From positions 158,162 to 222,161 of the forward strand of contig NZ_JSVC01000010.1 in the NCBI RefSeq assembly GCF_000814475.1: a DNA stretch of 64,000 nucleotides. Reading direction: 5' to 3'. This document shows positions 26,523-34,007 of this stretch, one piece after another; positions within the stretch are counted from its first letter, which is position 1; every line of letters starts with the position of its first letter. Position numbers and translations under genes: made by a program. The notes under the pieces were generated by a model, which was given only the letters and a program-made list of their open reading frames with translations, made no database searches and was not told the DNA's origin. This DNA is from Flavihumibacter solisilvae. Its GTDB lineage: Bacteria > Bacteroidota > Bacteroidia > Chitinophagales > Chitinophagaceae.

Positions 26523-26993
26523 TTAAAATACTACCTGAATTTTTGTCTGTTTGATGTTATCGAATAACAAGGAGTGTGCTATTACTTCCTTTTTTTTGTT
26601 TTTCCCTTTGGTTTCCTCCACAACAATACCGTCTTCGGTTACTGTTTGAAGGACCCCGGAAAGCCTTGTACTGTCAGGCAGTACAACTTCAACCGTGCGA
26701 CCGATATTTTTTTTGTATTGCCTCCACATTTTCAATGGCTCATCCAACCCGGGTGAGGATACTTCCAGGGAAAAATCCCCTTCAGGAAACCAGCCTGCTT
26801 CCTCGATTTTCTTGTAAAGGGCCCTGTTTATGGAGATGCACCGGGCTATCGAGACCCCTGAATCCGCATCGAGGAACACTTTAAAATTGTTTGTCGGCTT
26901 TATCCTAACCTCAACCAGAAAATAATCGGTGTCGCCATTCAGCAATTCCTGCATGAACTGGCTGACCGCCTGTATTAATGCTTCGTTTGTCAT
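26523..26993 (-). CDS. rimP: Ribosome maturation factor RimP
   Basis: 156 residues from the ATG at 26993. A longer reading from 27050 would run through the leader hairpin and is rejected. The N-terminal alpha/beta domain (about 1-75) contains VFLDADSGVSIARCISINR and the conserved SLEVSSPGLDEPL, the RimP signature. The C-terminal SH3-like domain (about 80-156) has GRTVEVVLPDSTRLSGVL. RimP helps assemble the 30S subunit. It is the first gene of the rimP-nusA-infB operon, transcribed from the promoter at 27048-27080. Confidence 0.95.
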   Translation of the reverse strand: MTNEALIQAVSQFMQELLNGDTDYFLVEVRIKPTNNFKVFLDADSGVSIARCISINRALYKKIEEAGWFPEGDFSLEVSSPGLDEPLKMWRQYKKNIGRTVEVVLPDSTRLSGVLQTVTEDGIVVEETKGKNKKKEVIAHSLLFDNIKQTKIQVVF

Positions 26994-27003
26994 GGAAAAT
27001 GAA

Positions 27004-27027
27004 GAAGGGAACGCTTTCGTTCCCTTC
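27004..27027 (-). promoter_or_regulatory. Perfect hairpin in the rimP-nusA-infB leader
   Basis: Minus strand: GAAGGGAACG, loop AAAG, CGTTCCCTTC, a perfect 10-bp stem located between the predicted start of transcription (about 27040) and the rimP ATG at 26993, followed by TTCATTTTCC. The weak T-rich tract means it could act as an attenuator as well as a translation or stability element. NusA made by the same operon could influence it. Confidence 0.55.
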
Positions 27028-27047
27028 TGTTGAATCTTTATCTGGTG

Positions 27048-27080
27048 CAAAAATAAGGTAATAGTGGCATATATTCCAAA
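27048..27080 (-). promoter_or_regulatory. Promoter of the rimP-nusA-infB operon
   Basis: Minus strand: TTTG (27080-27077), 21-bp spacer, TATTTTTG (27055-27048), a full match to the Bacteroidota housekeeping consensus. Confidence 0.75.
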
Positions 27081-27124
27081 TTACAGCTGTGTTAAGATTA
27101 ACAATTACAAACCTGCCAAGCCCG

Positions 27125-27132
27125 TACCTTTG
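27125..27132 (+). promoter_or_regulatory. -7 element of the DUF4834 gene
   Basis: TACCTTTG, an exact TAnnTTTG, ends 7 bp before the ATG at 27140, so the transcript would be nearly leaderless. No TTTG is seen at the expected -33 position. Confidence 0.4.
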
Positions 27133-27139
27133 AACAGTT

Positions 27140-27400
27140 ATGTTGAAAACTGTACTATTACTGTTACTGGCGTATATCGCATACCGGTTTATTTTCGGTT
27201 TCATCATCCCAGTGGCAAAAACCACCAGGCAGGTACGACGCCAGTTTAAAGCTGCCCAGCAGGATATGGAAACCCAGATGCGCGCCCAGCAGCAAGCATA
27301 CCAGAACCAGCAGCAATTCAGTCAGCAGAGGGAACCGGTTCAGCCTGAGTCCAGGAAAGTATCCAAAAGCGATTACATCGATTTCGAGGAGATCAAATAA
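27140..27400 (+). CDS. DUF4834 family small membrane protein
   Basis: 86 residues: one N-terminal membrane helix (about 2-24, LKTVLLLLLAYIAYRFIFGF), a Gln-rich coiled-coil-like middle (about 30-65) and an acidic end with KSDYIDFEEIK, the conserved tail of DUF4834. This family is confined to Bacteroidota and often sits beside rimP, as here (divergent). Function unknown. It is convergent with the HAD phosphatase gene, 5 bp apart. Confidence 0.75.
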   Translation: MLKTVLLLLLAYIAYRFIFGFIIPVAKTTRQVRRQFKAAQQDMETQMRAQQQAYQNQQQFSQQREPVQPESRKVSKSDYIDFEEIK

Positions 27401-27405
27401 CCCGC

Positions 27406-28035
27406 TCAGAAAGCAAGGTCACTTTCTTTTATATCCAGCACGGTTTTACCAGGCACCAGGTGAATTGCGTTGATACCTGCTTCGCGTGCGCCTTCAATAT
27501 TCCCGATCGTATCATCAATAAACACTGTTTCTTCGGCCAGCAGGCCCGCGTCTTCCAGTATTATCCGGAATGAATCCGCGAAAGGCTTTCGCTTTCCGAG
27601 GATATGGGAGTAATATGCTTTTTCGAAGTAATTGTTCAGGTTTTTACCGGGGAACGACCTTTCGAAGGCTTCGTGGAAAGAATCGTAGTGGATTGAATTG
27701 GTGTTACTGTATAAAAACACCCTGTACTTTTTACCGAGGTCTTCCAGCCACTGCAACCGCTCCGGCGGAAAGTCGAGCAGCATCGCGTTCCAGGATTCTA
27801 TGATCGCCTCGTCTGTAAGGGCCAGGCCGGTTTCGCGACGGAAATGCTCAAAAAACTCGAGTGGACTTACCCTGCCTACCTCGAGATCTTCAAACAAAGG
27901 CGAAGCCTGGAATTGTGAGAAATGAGTGTTGAAATCCTCTATTCCGAGTGCCCTGAACGCCTCTTCCGTTTTCTTGAAATTCAGGTTAAGCAATACTCCA
28001 CCCAGGTCAAGTATGATATTCTTTATTTTCTGCAT
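27406..28035 (-). CDS. HAD superfamily phosphatase (YihX-like subfamily IA)
   Basis: 209 residues from the ATG at 28035. Motif I is IILDLGGVLLNLNF (nucleophile Asp with Gly where many HADs have the second Asp, as in YihX), motif II is FLYSNTN, motif III the Lys of ILGKRKP, and motif IV is FIDDTIGNIEGA. YihX-type enzymes dephosphorylate sugar phosphates such as alpha-glucose 1-phosphate. Being last in the beta-glucan operon, it may act on glucose phosphates, but this is only context. Start sites upstream would overlap the DUF1080 gene. Cytoplasmic. Confidence 0.85.
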   Translation of the reverse strand: MQKIKNIILDLGGVLLNLNFKKTEEAFRALGIEDFNTHFSQFQASPLFEDLEVGRVSPLEFFEHFRRETGLALTDEAIIESWNAMLLDFPPERLQWLEDLGKKYRVFLYSNTNSIHYDSFHEAFERSFPGKNLNNYFEKAYYSHILGKRKPFADSFRIILEDAGLLAEETVFIDDTIGNIEGAREAGINAIHLVPGKTVLDIKESDLAF

Positions 28036-28045
28036 GTAAAAGCCA

Positions 28046-28858
28046 TTACCGTTTCGTATACTCATTCGGTTTGATGATCCGGATGGCAATGTTACGAAAA
28101 TCGATCGGCTGTCCTTCGCTCTGCAAGGCTATGAACCCCTTTTTAAGGAGCTTGCCGTCAATTTTCAGTTTGGGGTCGTAGTTGTTTACCACGCCGCCGC
28201 CGATCTGTGGACTGGAGTACCTCAGCACCGTATCGCCGTTGATGATGTGGGTGATCAGCGAGTCGCCAAGAACGATCGCTTCAGCCTTTACCCATTCGTC
28301 TATTTTGTAGGTCTTTGATTCTGAGTCAATGCAATGGCGCGGATCTACCCGGCCATTGTATACCACATCCGTTCCGGGTGAACACATATTCCCGGTTGGT
28401 CTCGGTGCGCCATCATCCAACGCTGCCAGGAATTGCATTTCTACGGAAATGGGCCAGTCCTGGTCTTTCCGCATTGTCCTCGGGTCCTGTGAATGCATCA
28501 TGACACCGCTGTTCCTGATGGCATATCCCGGCGCCGACTTATGAAACTCCCCGGTTATGCGATACTCGAGCGATAAATGATAATATGAGAACGGTGTTTT
28601 AAAATAAAGATGACCAAACTGGTCGTTGAAATCGCCATACTGATCATAACGTACTTTGATCAAGCCATCCTCTACCCTGAACGTATTCCCGAAATTCTCC
28701 CCGACCTCATGGTGGTTGATCTTAACGATCCAGTTCTTTATGTTCTTCCCATTGAACAGCGGGATCCATTTGTTTTTATCCGGTGCATGCTGGGCAAACG
28801 AACAGACAAAAACGAACAATGCAATCGGGATGGCGGAAAACAGGTTATCTGGCTTCAT
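28046..28858 (-). CDS. DUF1080 (3-keto-disaccharide hydrolase family) secreted protein
   Basis: 270 residues with a signal peptide (hydrophobic 8-22, ending FVCSFAQ). The mature protein is a single concanavalin-like DUF1080/PF06439 domain: WIPLFNGKNIKNWIVKI at the start, GHLYFKTPFSYYHLSLEYR, GYAIRNSGVMMHSQDP, and GFIALQSEGQPIDFRNIAI at the end. Members of this family hydrolyse 3-keto-glucosides after a C3 oxidation. The gene sits in the same operon as a GMC oxidoreductase that could supply such oxidised sugars. It is 25 bp after the GH3 gene. Probably periplasmic. Confidence 0.85.
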   Translation of the reverse strand: MKPDNLFSAIPIALFVFVCSFAQHAPDKNKWIPLFNGKNIKNWIVKINHHEVGENFGNTFRVEDGLIKVRYDQYGDFNDQFGHLYFKTPFSYYHLSLEYRITGEFHKSAPGYAIRNSGVMMHSQDPRTMRKDQDWPISVEMQFLAALDDGAPRPTGNMCSPGTDVVYNGRVDPRHCIDSESKTYKIDEWVKAEAIVLGDSLITHIINGDTVLRYSSPQIGGGVVNNYDPKLKIDGKLLKKGFIALQSEGQPIDFRNIAIRIIKPNEYTKR

Positions 28859-28883
28859 GAGAACTCAAAGTAAACAGTAAAAG

Positions 28884-31172
28884 TCATTTACTCCAATTTA
28901 TATCGGTCGATTTCAGGTCACGTGAGTTCGGGCCGATGAAAATGGTAAAGGCACCCGGTTCCCAGTCATACTTTAATTCATGGTTATAAAACTTCAGGTC
29001 GTCCGGCGAAATAGTGAAGTTCACCTGTTTTGATTCCCCGGGTTTCAGCGAAATCGTGGTGAACCCTTTTAATTCCTTCAACGGACGCGTATTGGTTCCC
29101 ACCACGTCACGGATATACAGCTGCACCACTTCATCACCAGCCCGTTTGCCGGTATTTGTAACCGTTACAGTCGCTGTCAGTTTTTGCGCGCCCTTCGGTG
29201 ATTTGTTGCTTACAGACACTTCACCGTAAGAGAATGTGGTATAGCTAAGGCCATAGCCAAACGGGTACAGCGGCTCATTTGATACATCAAGGTAATTGGA
29301 GCGGAATTTCTGGAACTCATTTCCAGCGAGCGGCCGACCTGTATTCTTGTGGCTGTAATAGATCGGGATCTGTCCTACATTCCGGGGAAATGTGGTTGTC
29401 AGTTTTCCTGATGGATTTATATCGCCGAATAAAACGTCAGCAATGGCAAGTCCGCCCTCGGAACCGCCGAACCAGACATTGAGGATTGCAGGGAGTTGCT
29501 TGTCCTCTTTTGACAACACCAGCGGCCTTCCGGTAAATAACACCATTACCACTGGTTTGCCGGTTTTCATCAGTGCGTCGAGCAATGCCTGCTGGCTGGC
29601 CGGCAATGTCAGTTCTGAACGGCTGGAAGATTCACCGGTCATCTCCGCAGTTTCGCCCATGGCAGCAACAATTACATCTGCGCCTGCTGCGGCTTTCAAT
29701 GCCTCATCGATTAACTCGGCAGCTGGACGGTTATCCCTTTCCATTTTCTTACCGAACACGCTTACGCGCGCTTCAAGGGCAGAATCTTCGGAAACATTGG
29801 CACCTTTGGCATATACAATATTTACCCCGCTACCTGCCACTTCTGCGAGACTCTCGCGAAGGGATTTAGGCGGATTGGAGTAGTCGGCGGTTACAGCCCA
29901 GGTGCCCAGGATGTTTTCACGGCTGTTGGCAAGCGGTCCCACCACGGCAATTGTCCCTTTTTTCTGCAGGGGCAGGATATCGCCCTGGTTTTTCAGCAGC
30001 ACATAGGATTTAGCAGCTGTAAGCCGGGCCTGCTTCCGGTTCGCTTCGGTGAAGATCTCGTTCTTCCTGTTCTCATCACAATACCGGTAAGGGTCATCGA
30101 ACAGCCCCAGTTTATATTTTGCCTCAAGTATATTCCTGCATGCCCGGTCAATTTCAGCCATGGTCACTTTCCCTTCGCTAAGTGATTGCTTCAGTGTTTT
30201 CAGGAATCCTTCTCCCACCATATCCATGTCCACACCTGCTTTAAGGGAAAGCGCGGACACGGTCTTCAGGTCTCCGAGCCCGTGATCTATCATCTCGTTA
30301 ACTGAGGTATAATCGGTAACGACCATTCCCTTGAAGCCCCACTGCCTGCGAAGGAGATCAGTCAATAGCCATTTGTTTGCCGAGGCCGGGATCCCGTCGA
30401 TCTCGTTAAATGAGGTCATTACTGTTCCCACACCAGCATCAATCGCAGCTTTATATGGAGGAAGGTATTCATTATACATCCGGACCCGGCTCATGTCGAC
30501 CGTATTATAATCACGGCCAGCCTCACCCGCGCCGTAAAGTGCGAAGTGTTTCACACAGGCGAGAATAGTATTATTGGCGGCGAGGTTAGTACCCTGGTAA
30601 CCTTTCACCATCGCCTTTGCAATGGCTGATCCCAGGTAAGGGTCTTCACCGGAGCTCTCTGCGATCCGGCCCCAACGCGGGTCGCGGGAAATGTCAACCA
30701 TCGGCGAGAATGTCCAGCAAAGGCCGTCTGCACTGGCTTCCTGTGCGGCAATTCTTGCACTTTGTTCAATCAGTTTCAGGTCCCAGCTGCATGACAGGCC
30801 AAGTGGAATCGGGAATGCCGTTTTATAGCCGTGAATGATATCCATGCCGAAGATCAGCGGGATCTTCAGGCGGGTGTTATTCACCGCAATTTCCTGTGTC
30901 TTACGGATTCGTGCAGGCGTAGTAATGCTGAAGATGCCACCTACATTACTGTTCCGGATCTTGTTGTCCACATCCTGGCTAACCGAGGAACCTGTTGTTG
31001 CTTCACCACCCACTACCAGGTTAAGTTGGCCTATCTTTTCATCCACCGTCATTTTTTTCATGAGCGCATCAATGAAGGTTTTCATTTTTGCCGGGTCGGA
31101 TGTCTGGCCTGTTGCAGAAATAAACAACAATAAAACCAGGAAGAGGCTACCGGTTTTGCGGATGGCGTGCAT
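28884..31172 (-). CDS. bglX: GH3 family beta-glucosidase, BglX-like
   Basis: 762 residues with a signal peptide (ending FISATGQ). The GH3 N-terminal barrel (about 35-375) carries the nucleophile Asp in KGMVVTDYTSV. The C-terminal domain (about 405-640) has PAILNVWFGGSEGG, and a fibronectin III-like domain (about 680-755) contains VVQLYIRD. Such periplasmic enzymes remove glucose from the non-reducing end of beta-glucans. Together with the GH144-type enzymes upstream, sophoro-oligosaccharides are a likely substrate; gentiobiose or cellobiose are alternatives. It is 10 bp after the esterase gene. Confidence 0.92.
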   Translation of the reverse strand: MHAIRKTGSLFLVLLLFISATGQTSDPAKMKTFIDALMKKMTVDEKIGQLNLVVGGEATTGSSVSQDVDNKIRNSNVGGIFSITTPARIRKTQEIAVNNTRLKIPLIFGMDIIHGYKTAFPIPLGLSCSWDLKLIEQSARIAAQEASADGLCWTFSPMVDISRDPRWGRIAESSGEDPYLGSAIAKAMVKGYQGTNLAANNTILACVKHFALYGAGEAGRDYNTVDMSRVRMYNEYLPPYKAAIDAGVGTVMTSFNEIDGIPASANKWLLTDLLRRQWGFKGMVVTDYTSVNEMIDHGLGDLKTVSALSLKAGVDMDMVGEGFLKTLKQSLSEGKVTMAEIDRACRNILEAKYKLGLFDDPYRYCDENRKNEIFTEANRKQARLTAAKSYVLLKNQGDILPLQKKGTIAVVGPLANSRENILGTWAVTADYSNPPKSLRESLAEVAGSGVNIVYAKGANVSEDSALEARVSVFGKKMERDNRPAAELIDEALKAAAGADVIVAAMGETAEMTGESSSRSELTLPASQQALLDALMKTGKPVVMVLFTGRPLVLSKEDKQLPAILNVWFGGSEGGLAIADVLFGDINPSGKLTTTFPRNVGQIPIYYSHKNTGRPLAGNEFQKFRSNYLDVSNEPLYPFGYGLSYTTFSYGEVSVSNKSPKGAQKLTATVTVTNTGKRAGDEVVQLYIRDVVGTNTRPLKELKGFTTISLKPGESKQVNFTISPDDLKFYNHELKYDWEPGAFTIFIGPNSRDLKSTDINWSK

Positions 31173-31182
31173 ACAGATTGAT

Positions 31183-31851
31183 TTATTGTTTCAGTAAATA
31201 TGGTTTTATCTCCTTTTGCCAGATCGCATATCCTTTGGCGTTCATATGCAGACTGTCATCCAGGTAAATATCTTTTAATGGTTCTCCATTCCTGTCAAGC
31301 ATTTTACTGTACACGTCAATAAAAGCGGTATTTCTTTTGCCCTGCAGGAAATGCCTGATACGTGCGTTCGCTTCCACCATTTTCGGCATAAACTTTTTGC
31401 GGCTCGGGCTTGGCTTCATCGACACATACACTATGCCTGCACCCGGGAACCGGTTCCGGATTATTGAATATAATTGTTCAAATCGCTTCACAACTGTAGT
31501 TGCGGCGATGGCATCGCTGGATGAGATGTCATTTTCCCCGCAATAGATCACCACCTGTGCCGGCCTGTACGGAACAATGATATCATTTGAATACCGGATC
31601 ACATCCGTCAGCTGTGATCCCCCGAAGCCACGGTTCACGATTGTATGACCAGGAAAATAATCTGCCACATCTTTCCACAGGGTAAAGGATGAACTGCCGA
31701 TAAACAGGATTGCATTCTGCGGTGGTGCACTGATGCTGTCCATTTTTTTGAACTCACGGATGTCGTTTGCAAAGGGCAGATCCTGCGCAGTGGTACGGAT
31801 AGAAACAAACAAAAGAAGCAGGAAACAGTAAAGGGTATTTCTCATTTTCAT
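31183..31851 (-). CDS. Secreted SGNH/GDSL hydrolase (esterase)
   Basis: 222 residues, signal peptide (ending SIRTTAQ). The SGNH blocks are visible: block I GSSSFTLWKD (catalytic Ser), block II Gly in GFGGSQLTD, block III GENDISS (Asn) and block V DDSLHMNAKGY (Asp-x-x-His). This suggests a carbohydrate or acyl esterase that strips acetyl, succinyl or other ester groups from glycans in the periplasm. The start overlaps the preceding gene's stop by 4 bp (ATGA), showing translational coupling. A tailored glycan carrying ester substituents, such as succinylated or acylated cyclic glucans, would fit; this is inference. Confidence 0.87.
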   Translation of the reverse strand: MKMRNTLYCFLLLLFVSIRTTAQDLPFANDIREFKKMDSISAPPQNAILFIGSSSFTLWKDVADYFPGHTIVNRGFGGSQLTDVIRYSNDIIVPYRPAQVVIYCGENDISSSDAIAATTVVKRFEQLYSIIRNRFPGAGIVYVSMKPSPSRKKFMPKMVEANARIRHFLQGKRNTAFIDVYSKMLDRNGEPLKDIYLDDSLHMNAKGYAIWQKEIKPYLLKQ

Positions 31852-33584
31852 TCGGCTTTTACCGTGCTGAAACGGTTTGATTGGCCATTTTCATTAATGG
31901 CTTCAATAGTGAAATAATAAGTTTTTAGTTTATCCATGCCTTTGAAATAATATTCATTGGCATCGTGAACCATTATGCAATTGTACATCTTATCGGGTGA
32001 GGTGCCATAGTAAATATTGTAAGCATAGGCATCATCTACGGGTTTCCATTTAAGCCACGCACTTCGTTTGTCCTTTTCCGTTCTTAACACCAAAAATTGT
32101 TCTACCTCATGTGGTTTTGCCCCGTTGCCCTTACCAAATACCCGGAGCCCGCTGATGGCGAACTTACCCGTCGGCATCTGGATGTTTTCCAGCCTTACAA
32201 ATCTTGCCTGCACGGGTTTTGGCAACTCCACATAATCGTGCGGAACGTCTTTTTTATTTGCGCTTTTGTCAACCAGCACATTCCACTTTTTTCCATCTGT
32301 TGAATAGAGCAACCGGTACTGGTGATAGATATCCGTCCGCTTCCCCAGGAATTCTGCATCCTGGTCCGCATAATTCACCTGCACACCATGGATCGTCGAA
32401 AGCGCACCAAGGTCACTCTGGATCCATTCGCCTTTATTTCCTGTGGCTGCGCTCCAGTAGGTTTTGATCGATTCATCTACTGCATTATTCGCCGCATAAC
32501 CACCAAGGGTAGACGAAACCTGCACCGGCTTATTGTAATTCAGCAGCATCCATCCAGTGAAACGGCTTTTGAGGTGATCCGTTTCTCCTTCCGGCAGGTA
32601 GTGCGGGTAATCTCCAAAGGCGGTATTGCAATACATAACGCCGTCCTTATCGAATCCCGCAGGCCAAATCCCGTTACGCCGTTCGAAGTTGTTCTTTACC
32701 GTTATGCCTATTGTTGACACGTGCCAGTAATTGTTCCATTTATCCTGGTATGTGGCTCCGTGTCCCGCACCCCGCGCAAATCCGCCTGGTTTGAAACTTA
32801 TCGGATCGGACTGCGGTGTAAAGGGTCCGAGTGGTGAATCACCGACAATTACCCCGTCGGCATAACCACTCATTTCTGTTCCCGGTGCACCATACTGGAA
32901 GTAGTATTTACCGTTGTGTTTGGTCATCCAGGCCCCTTCGATAAAGGGATCCAGGAAGGTATTGTCCATGTACTCACCGAAACGCTGCCAGCCATACCGC
33001 CAGTCTTCCAGCAGGTACATCTCCTTCCTTGTTCCAATGGGCTGAAAGGTCTTCCGGTTCATTTCCACCCCGTACAGCGGGTAGCGGTTACTGCTCCCGT
33101 TATACATATACAATTTGCCATCATCATCGAGAAAGAATGCCGGGTCCCAGCCACCGATATCGAGAGAGTCAATTGCTTCCTTCCAGTCATCCACTTTCGG
33201 GTTGGTGCTCATCCAGATGGGAAAGTCCCTGGTGTATGTGGAACCGAAAACGAGCATGGTATCGCCCATCACCCAAACTGCCGGAGCGCAGAGTTCGTCA
33301 TACACTTTGTGATATGACTTGAGGAATTTGCGCGAAACAAAATTCCAGTTAAGCATATCACTGCTCCACCAGTAGCCCCACTGGTTGGTGGAGAAAAGAT
33401 AATAATCCCCTTTATAGGTCACGATAACGGGATCAGCTGTAGCACGATGCTTGCCCCATTCACTGAAATTCGGAATAGGCGTATATCCATAGTCCAGGTT
33501 GATCGGGTTACAATACGTTTTCTGCTGTGCTTCAGTTGCAATGGAAAACAACATTACCATCGCAGCCAGGATCATTCTTTTCAT
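31848..33584 (-). CDS. GH43-like beta-propeller enzyme with discoidin and FN3 domains
   Basis: 578 residues, signal peptide (ending IATEAQ). The N-terminal five-bladed propeller (about 22-335) has ATADPVIVTYKGDYYLFST (catalytic Asp), GWDPAFFLDDDGKLYMYNG and FIEGAWMTKHNGKYYF (probable acid Glu), typical of clan GH-F (GH43/GH117-like). An F5/8 type C (discoidin) domain spans about 345-480 (SLGGYAANNAVDESIKTYW) and a fibronectin III domain about 485-578. The exact family and substrate are unsure, since several GH43-like groups use galactose, arabinose or xylose. The stop overlaps the esterase start by 4 bp. Confidence 0.8.
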   Translation of the reverse strand: MKRMILAAMVMLFSIATEAQQKTYCNPINLDYGYTPIPNFSEWGKHRATADPVIVTYKGDYYLFSTNQWGYWWSSDMLNWNFVSRKFLKSYHKVYDELCAPAVWVMGDTMLVFGSTYTRDFPIWMSTNPKVDDWKEAIDSLDIGGWDPAFFLDDDGKLYMYNGSSNRYPLYGVEMNRKTFQPIGTRKEMYLLEDWRYGWQRFGEYMDNTFLDPFIEGAWMTKHNGKYYFQYGAPGTEMSGYADGVIVGDSPLGPFTPQSDPISFKPGGFARGAGHGATYQDKWNNYWHVSTIGITVKNNFERRNGIWPAGFDKDGVMYCNTAFGDYPHYLPEGETDHLKSRFTGWMLLNYNKPVQVSSTLGGYAANNAVDESIKTYWSAATGNKGEWIQSDLGALSTIHGVQVNYADQDAEFLGKRTDIYHQYRLLYSTDGKKWNVLVDKSANKKDVPHDYVELPKPVQARFVRLENIQMPTGKFAISGLRVFGKGNGAKPHEVEQFLVLRTEKDKRSAWLKWKPVDDAYAYNIYYGTSPDKMYNCIMVHDANEYYFKGMDKLKTYYFTIEAINENGQSNRFSTVKAE

Positions 33585-33590
33585 GTCGAA

Positions 33591-34007
33591 TTATTTTCTG
33601 CCAAACAATGCCTGGTCCACGCTGTAGCGGCCCGGACCATTGAAGAAAAATATCAGCCCGATCAGCACAAACATGAATGGATGCTGATCTTCATAAAAGA
33701 TCTTTCCTTTTCCCATCCCGAAGCAGACGCCCAGCATTGTAAGTATCATTGGCCATACGGTCACCCGCGTAAAAAGTCCCAGGGTGATGCAGCAACCGCC
33801 GATGAATTCGGCAGTCTTTCCCAGGTAAGCCATTATGGCCGGGCTCGGAAACTTAAGGTCGGTAAGCCATTTGGTATATTCCTGCATTTGCTTTGCATCA
33901 AACACTTCTACGCCATGGTATACCATGAAAAGGCCGGTAATGATCCTGATAAGCGTCATGCCTGGTTCATACCAGATCTTAACGGAGGGAGAAAAGAAAC
34001 TATTCAT
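33591..34007 (-). CDS. DoxX family membrane protein
   Basis: 138 residues with four membrane helices (about 15-35, 55-75, 78-98, 105-125) and the DoxX features GLFMVYHGVEVFD and GKTAEFIGGCCITLGLFTRV. DoxX proteins are small quinone-linked or redox-associated membrane proteins. It overlaps the GMC oxidoreductase by 4 bp (ATGA), so the two are translationally coupled. This suggests that DoxX may take electrons from the GMC enzyme to the quinone pool, in place of a cytochrome subunit; this is inference. It lies 6 bp before the GH43-like gene. Confidence 0.85.
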   Translation of the reverse strand: MNSFFSPSVKIWYEPGMTLIRIITGLFMVYHGVEVFDAKQMQEYTKWLTDLKFPSPAIMAYLGKTAEFIGGCCITLGLFTRVTVWPMILTMLGVCFGMGKGKIFYEDQHPFMFVLIGLIFFFNGPGRYSVDQALFGRK

